From Desulfurococcales archaeon (lineage in GTDB: Archaea; Thermoproteota; Thermoprotei_A; Sulfolobales; NBVN01): 16,474 bases of DNA. The stretch covers positions 1-16,474 of the forward strand of contig JAGHCP010000122.1 of NCBI GenBank assembly GCA_021160415.1. The letters are read 5' to 3'. The notes below the pieces were generated by a model, which searched no databases, had not been told where the DNA came from, and worked only from the letters and a program-made list of their open reading frames with translations. Below are positions 15,037 through 16,474 of the stretch, piece after piece; the first letter of the stretch is position 1, and each line of letters begins with the position of its first letter. The position numbers and the translations under genes were made by a program.

Positions 15037-15127
15037 ATTCGGTCGAAAACATATCTTTTTACTGATGAATTAAACCTAACTGTTAATTTTCAGCGTGACA
15101 ATCCTTAATTACGCGGCCACCGAAGAC

Positions 15128-16213
15128 CTAAACCACCTCTTCTGGGGGGAGTCCATATTCCCCCGAGTACTCGTCCCCTATATCCTCTGTTTTCCAGGCT
15201 TCGGGGCATCCCTTACCATATCTGATTATTGGGCCCGGGAGCTTCGTCAGCAGAACAACCCTTGAAGGCGTTGAGTACGAGGCGACTCTATACCCTAGAT
15301 TGTCAGCTAACTTCTGAGCGAACTCCATGACCTCACTCATGGATGGCATGTTTTCCCTGCTTAACCTCTCAGTCGACCCACCTACGTGCATGTATGCCTT
15401 AACCTCCACGTAGATAGGTTCCGCTCTCTGCAACAGCTTCGCAAACCCCTCGGCGTCAGCGTCCTTCATGTTGAAACCCTTAACAACAGTCACCCTGATA
15501 ACTGTTGGGGAGGAGAGTGAGGGAAGAAGATCTAACGTCTCAAGCGTTTTATCCCACGCCCTAGGCGTTAAAGGCCTGTTGAAGTACTCATACATCTCCC
15601 TGTTCCATGCCTCTAAAGAGACGTAGAGCTGAGTGGGTTCCTCATCTAATGACGCAATAACTTCGGGCCTCACACCCCTAGTCACGACGAAGGTCGTTAT
15701 GCCTCTCCTATGGAATTCGCTCAGGAGTTCCCCGAACCTAGGGTAGAGCATGGGTTCCCCTGTCAACGAGATCGCCACGTGCTTAGGATCCATCGCCTCC
15801 TCCCACATCTGCCTCGGAGCCCTATCCTTGTAGCCACTCACGGTTCTCCGGTGCTCAACTATGGCCATATCCACTAGGAACTCAGGGTCGTCCACATAGG
15901 GAAGCCTCGTTAGGTCGGAGTATGTGAGGCCCATATCTTGCGGTCTAACCCTCCAGCAGTGGAGGCATGCATTCCAGCACCATAGAACGGAGGGGCTGAA
16001 CTGAATACATCTATGCGACTCTATGCCGTAGAACTTGCATTTATAGCAAAACCTCTGCTGTGTTAAGGCGTTGTGAACCCATAGGCATTTCTTAACAGCT
16101 GAATGAGTCCCTATGAGGTGATACTTCTGTCTCTGAAGCTTCCTTAACGCTTTCGTTAAGGGGTCGAATAACGTCACTTCTTCCCCGCTCAAAATCTGTT
16201 GAACCACCCCCAT
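15128..16213 (-). CDS. taw1: 4-demethylwyosine synthase (Taw1/TYW1)
   Basis: This radical-SAM enzyme of about 361 residues joins two carbons of pyruvate to N1-methylguanosine-37 of tRNA-Phe, giving the tricyclic wyosine base. It carries the radical-SAM motif CWNACLHC (Cx3Cx2C; residues 79, 83, 86 from this start). Three further Cys at 43, 56 and 69 are spaced 13 and 13 apart, then 10 to the SAM cluster. This is exactly the spacing of the two-cluster Methanocaldococcus enzyme, so a second 4Fe-4S cluster is expected. SLTGEPMLYPRF matches the GEP SAM-binding motif. The frame is open to a TTG at 16237, but the TATA box lies only a few bases beyond that, so the ATG at 16213 is preferred. It is divergent from the DHH gene. 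Confidence 0.93.
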   Translation of the reverse strand: MGVVQQILSGEEVTLFDPLTKALRKLQRQKYHLIGTHSAVKKCLWVHNALTQQRFCYKCKFYGIESHRCIQFSPSVLWCWNACLHCWRVRPQDMGLTYSDLTRLPYVDDPEFLVDMAIVEHRRTVSGYKDRAPRQMWEEAMDPKHVAISLTGEPMLYPRFGELLSEFHRRGITTFVVTRGVRPEVIASLDEEPTQLYVSLEAWNREMYEYFNRPLTPRAWDKTLETLDLLPSLSSPTVIRVTVVKGFNMKDADAEGFAKLLQRAEPIYVEVKAYMHVGGSTERLSRENMPSMSEVMEFAQKLADNLGYRVASYSTPSRVVLLTKLPGPIIRYGKGCPEAWKTEDIGDEYSGEYGLPPEEVV

Positions 16214-16240
16214 CAGCCAAAACCCCTCTATCTTCAACCC

Positions 16241-16254
16241 TTATAAATAAATTA
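16241..16254. promoter_or_regulatory. Overlapping divergent TATA elements for taw1 and the DHH gene
   Basis: The 14-base run TTATAAATAAATTA can serve both strands. Read leftward, ATTTATAA (16241-16248) is about 31 bases from the taw1 ATG. Read rightward, AAATAAAT (16245-16252) is about 27 bases from the ATG at 16276. The starts are 62 bases apart, leaving no room for two separate upstream regions. Confidence 0.5.
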
Positions 16255-16275
16255 GCGATAATACACTGATGGATT

Positions 16276-16474
16276 ATGAAGAAATCCGGTGTGGTGTGCC
16301 ACGGCGACTGCGACGGCATTATATCGGCTTATCTATACATTAAGCATTACCTCATGGATTCATGGCCAAGTCACATCACCCTTGTTTTCACACAGCCTTG
16401 GAGAGCACATATAGACTCTAGGAAGATAGGGGTGGATCTCCGTGAGGCGGTGTTTCTTGACTTAGCCATAAATA
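16276..16474 (+). CDS. DHH-family phosphoesterase, N-terminal part
   Basis: Only the first 66 residues are present; the gene runs off the right edge. It begins MKKSGVVCHGDCDGIISAYLYIKHYL, which matches the DHH superfamily opening (sHgDaDGi.Saal), where Asp residues bind catalytic metal. It continues to VFLDLAIN, resembling the next D-containing strand of the family. DHH proteins in archaea include RecJ-like nucleases, nanoRNases and cyclic-dinucleotide phosphodiesterases; the missing DHH and DHHA1 parts prevent a choice. The ATG at 16276 fits the TATA element about 27 bases upstream, consistent with a leaderless mRNA. It is divergent from taw1. Confidence 0.75.
   Translation, partial: MKKSGVVCHGDCDGIISAYLYIKHYLMDSWPSHITLVFTQPWRAHIDSRKIGVDLREAVFLDLAIN

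Noticed and set aside
15037..15127. Small RNA gene between taw1 and the cysteine synthase gene
   Set aside because: A TGATGA and an AT-rich stretch are present, but there is no paired C/D box set and no stable stem by eye, and it most likely holds the cysteine synthase promoter.

Overview
The window looks like the chromosome of a thermophilic archaeon, most likely a member of the Thermoproteota (crenarchaeal type). The reasons are a Taw1-type wyosine synthase, a separate alpha subunit of ADP-forming acyl-CoA synthetase, a ferredoxin-linked indolepyruvate oxidoreductase, a ROK-type sugar kinase, many GTG/TTG starts, and TATA-like boxes about 25-28 bases upstream of start codons, as expected for leaderless mRNAs. 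Genus cannot be told from the sequence alone. Coding density is high, no gap between genes exceeds about 165 bases, and I see no tRNA, rRNA, CRISPR array, insertion sequence or phage gene.

Layout, left to right. (1) 1-852, minus strand: the N-terminal part of a ROK sugar kinase, preceded by a LOG/TIGR00725-like Rossmann protein in the same direction. (2) 936-3966, plus strand: a four-gene metal-uptake operon with overlapping genes, made of a binding protein, ATPase, permease and a DtxR/MntR-like regulator. (3) 4101-6858, plus strand: a class III aminotransferase interrupted by a frameshift, followed by the alpha subunit of ADP-forming acyl-CoA synthetase. (4) 6848-8272, minus strand: cysteinyl-tRNA synthetase, converging on the previous gene with an 11-base overlap. 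(5) 8435-11120, plus strand: iorA-iorB. (6) 11248-14030, plus strand: tldD-tldE. (7) 14077-15036, minus strand: a cysteine synthase-family enzyme. (8) 15128-16213, minus strand: taw1, divergent from (9) the start of a DHH-family phosphoesterase gene that runs off the right edge.

How the genes may work together. The aminotransferase, the acyl-CoA synthetase alpha subunit and IorAB fit an archaeal amino-acid fermentation route: transamination to a 2-oxoacid, ferredoxin-dependent oxidation to an acyl-CoA, then ATP formation from that acyl-CoA. The aminotransferase and iorA upstream regions share an extended sequence (GGCCGTATTAATT with a TTGAT just upstream), which suggests common control. TldD/TldE could contribute peptide degradation, but that link is weak.

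I did not find a convincing new defence or mobile system. The points most worth a second look are the frameshifted aminotransferase, the shared upstream motif, a cysteinyl-tRNA synthetase with Asp where a zinc-ligand Cys is usual, a metal regulator with an altered ligand set, and a compact promoter that appears to serve taw1 and the DHH gene in opposite directions.
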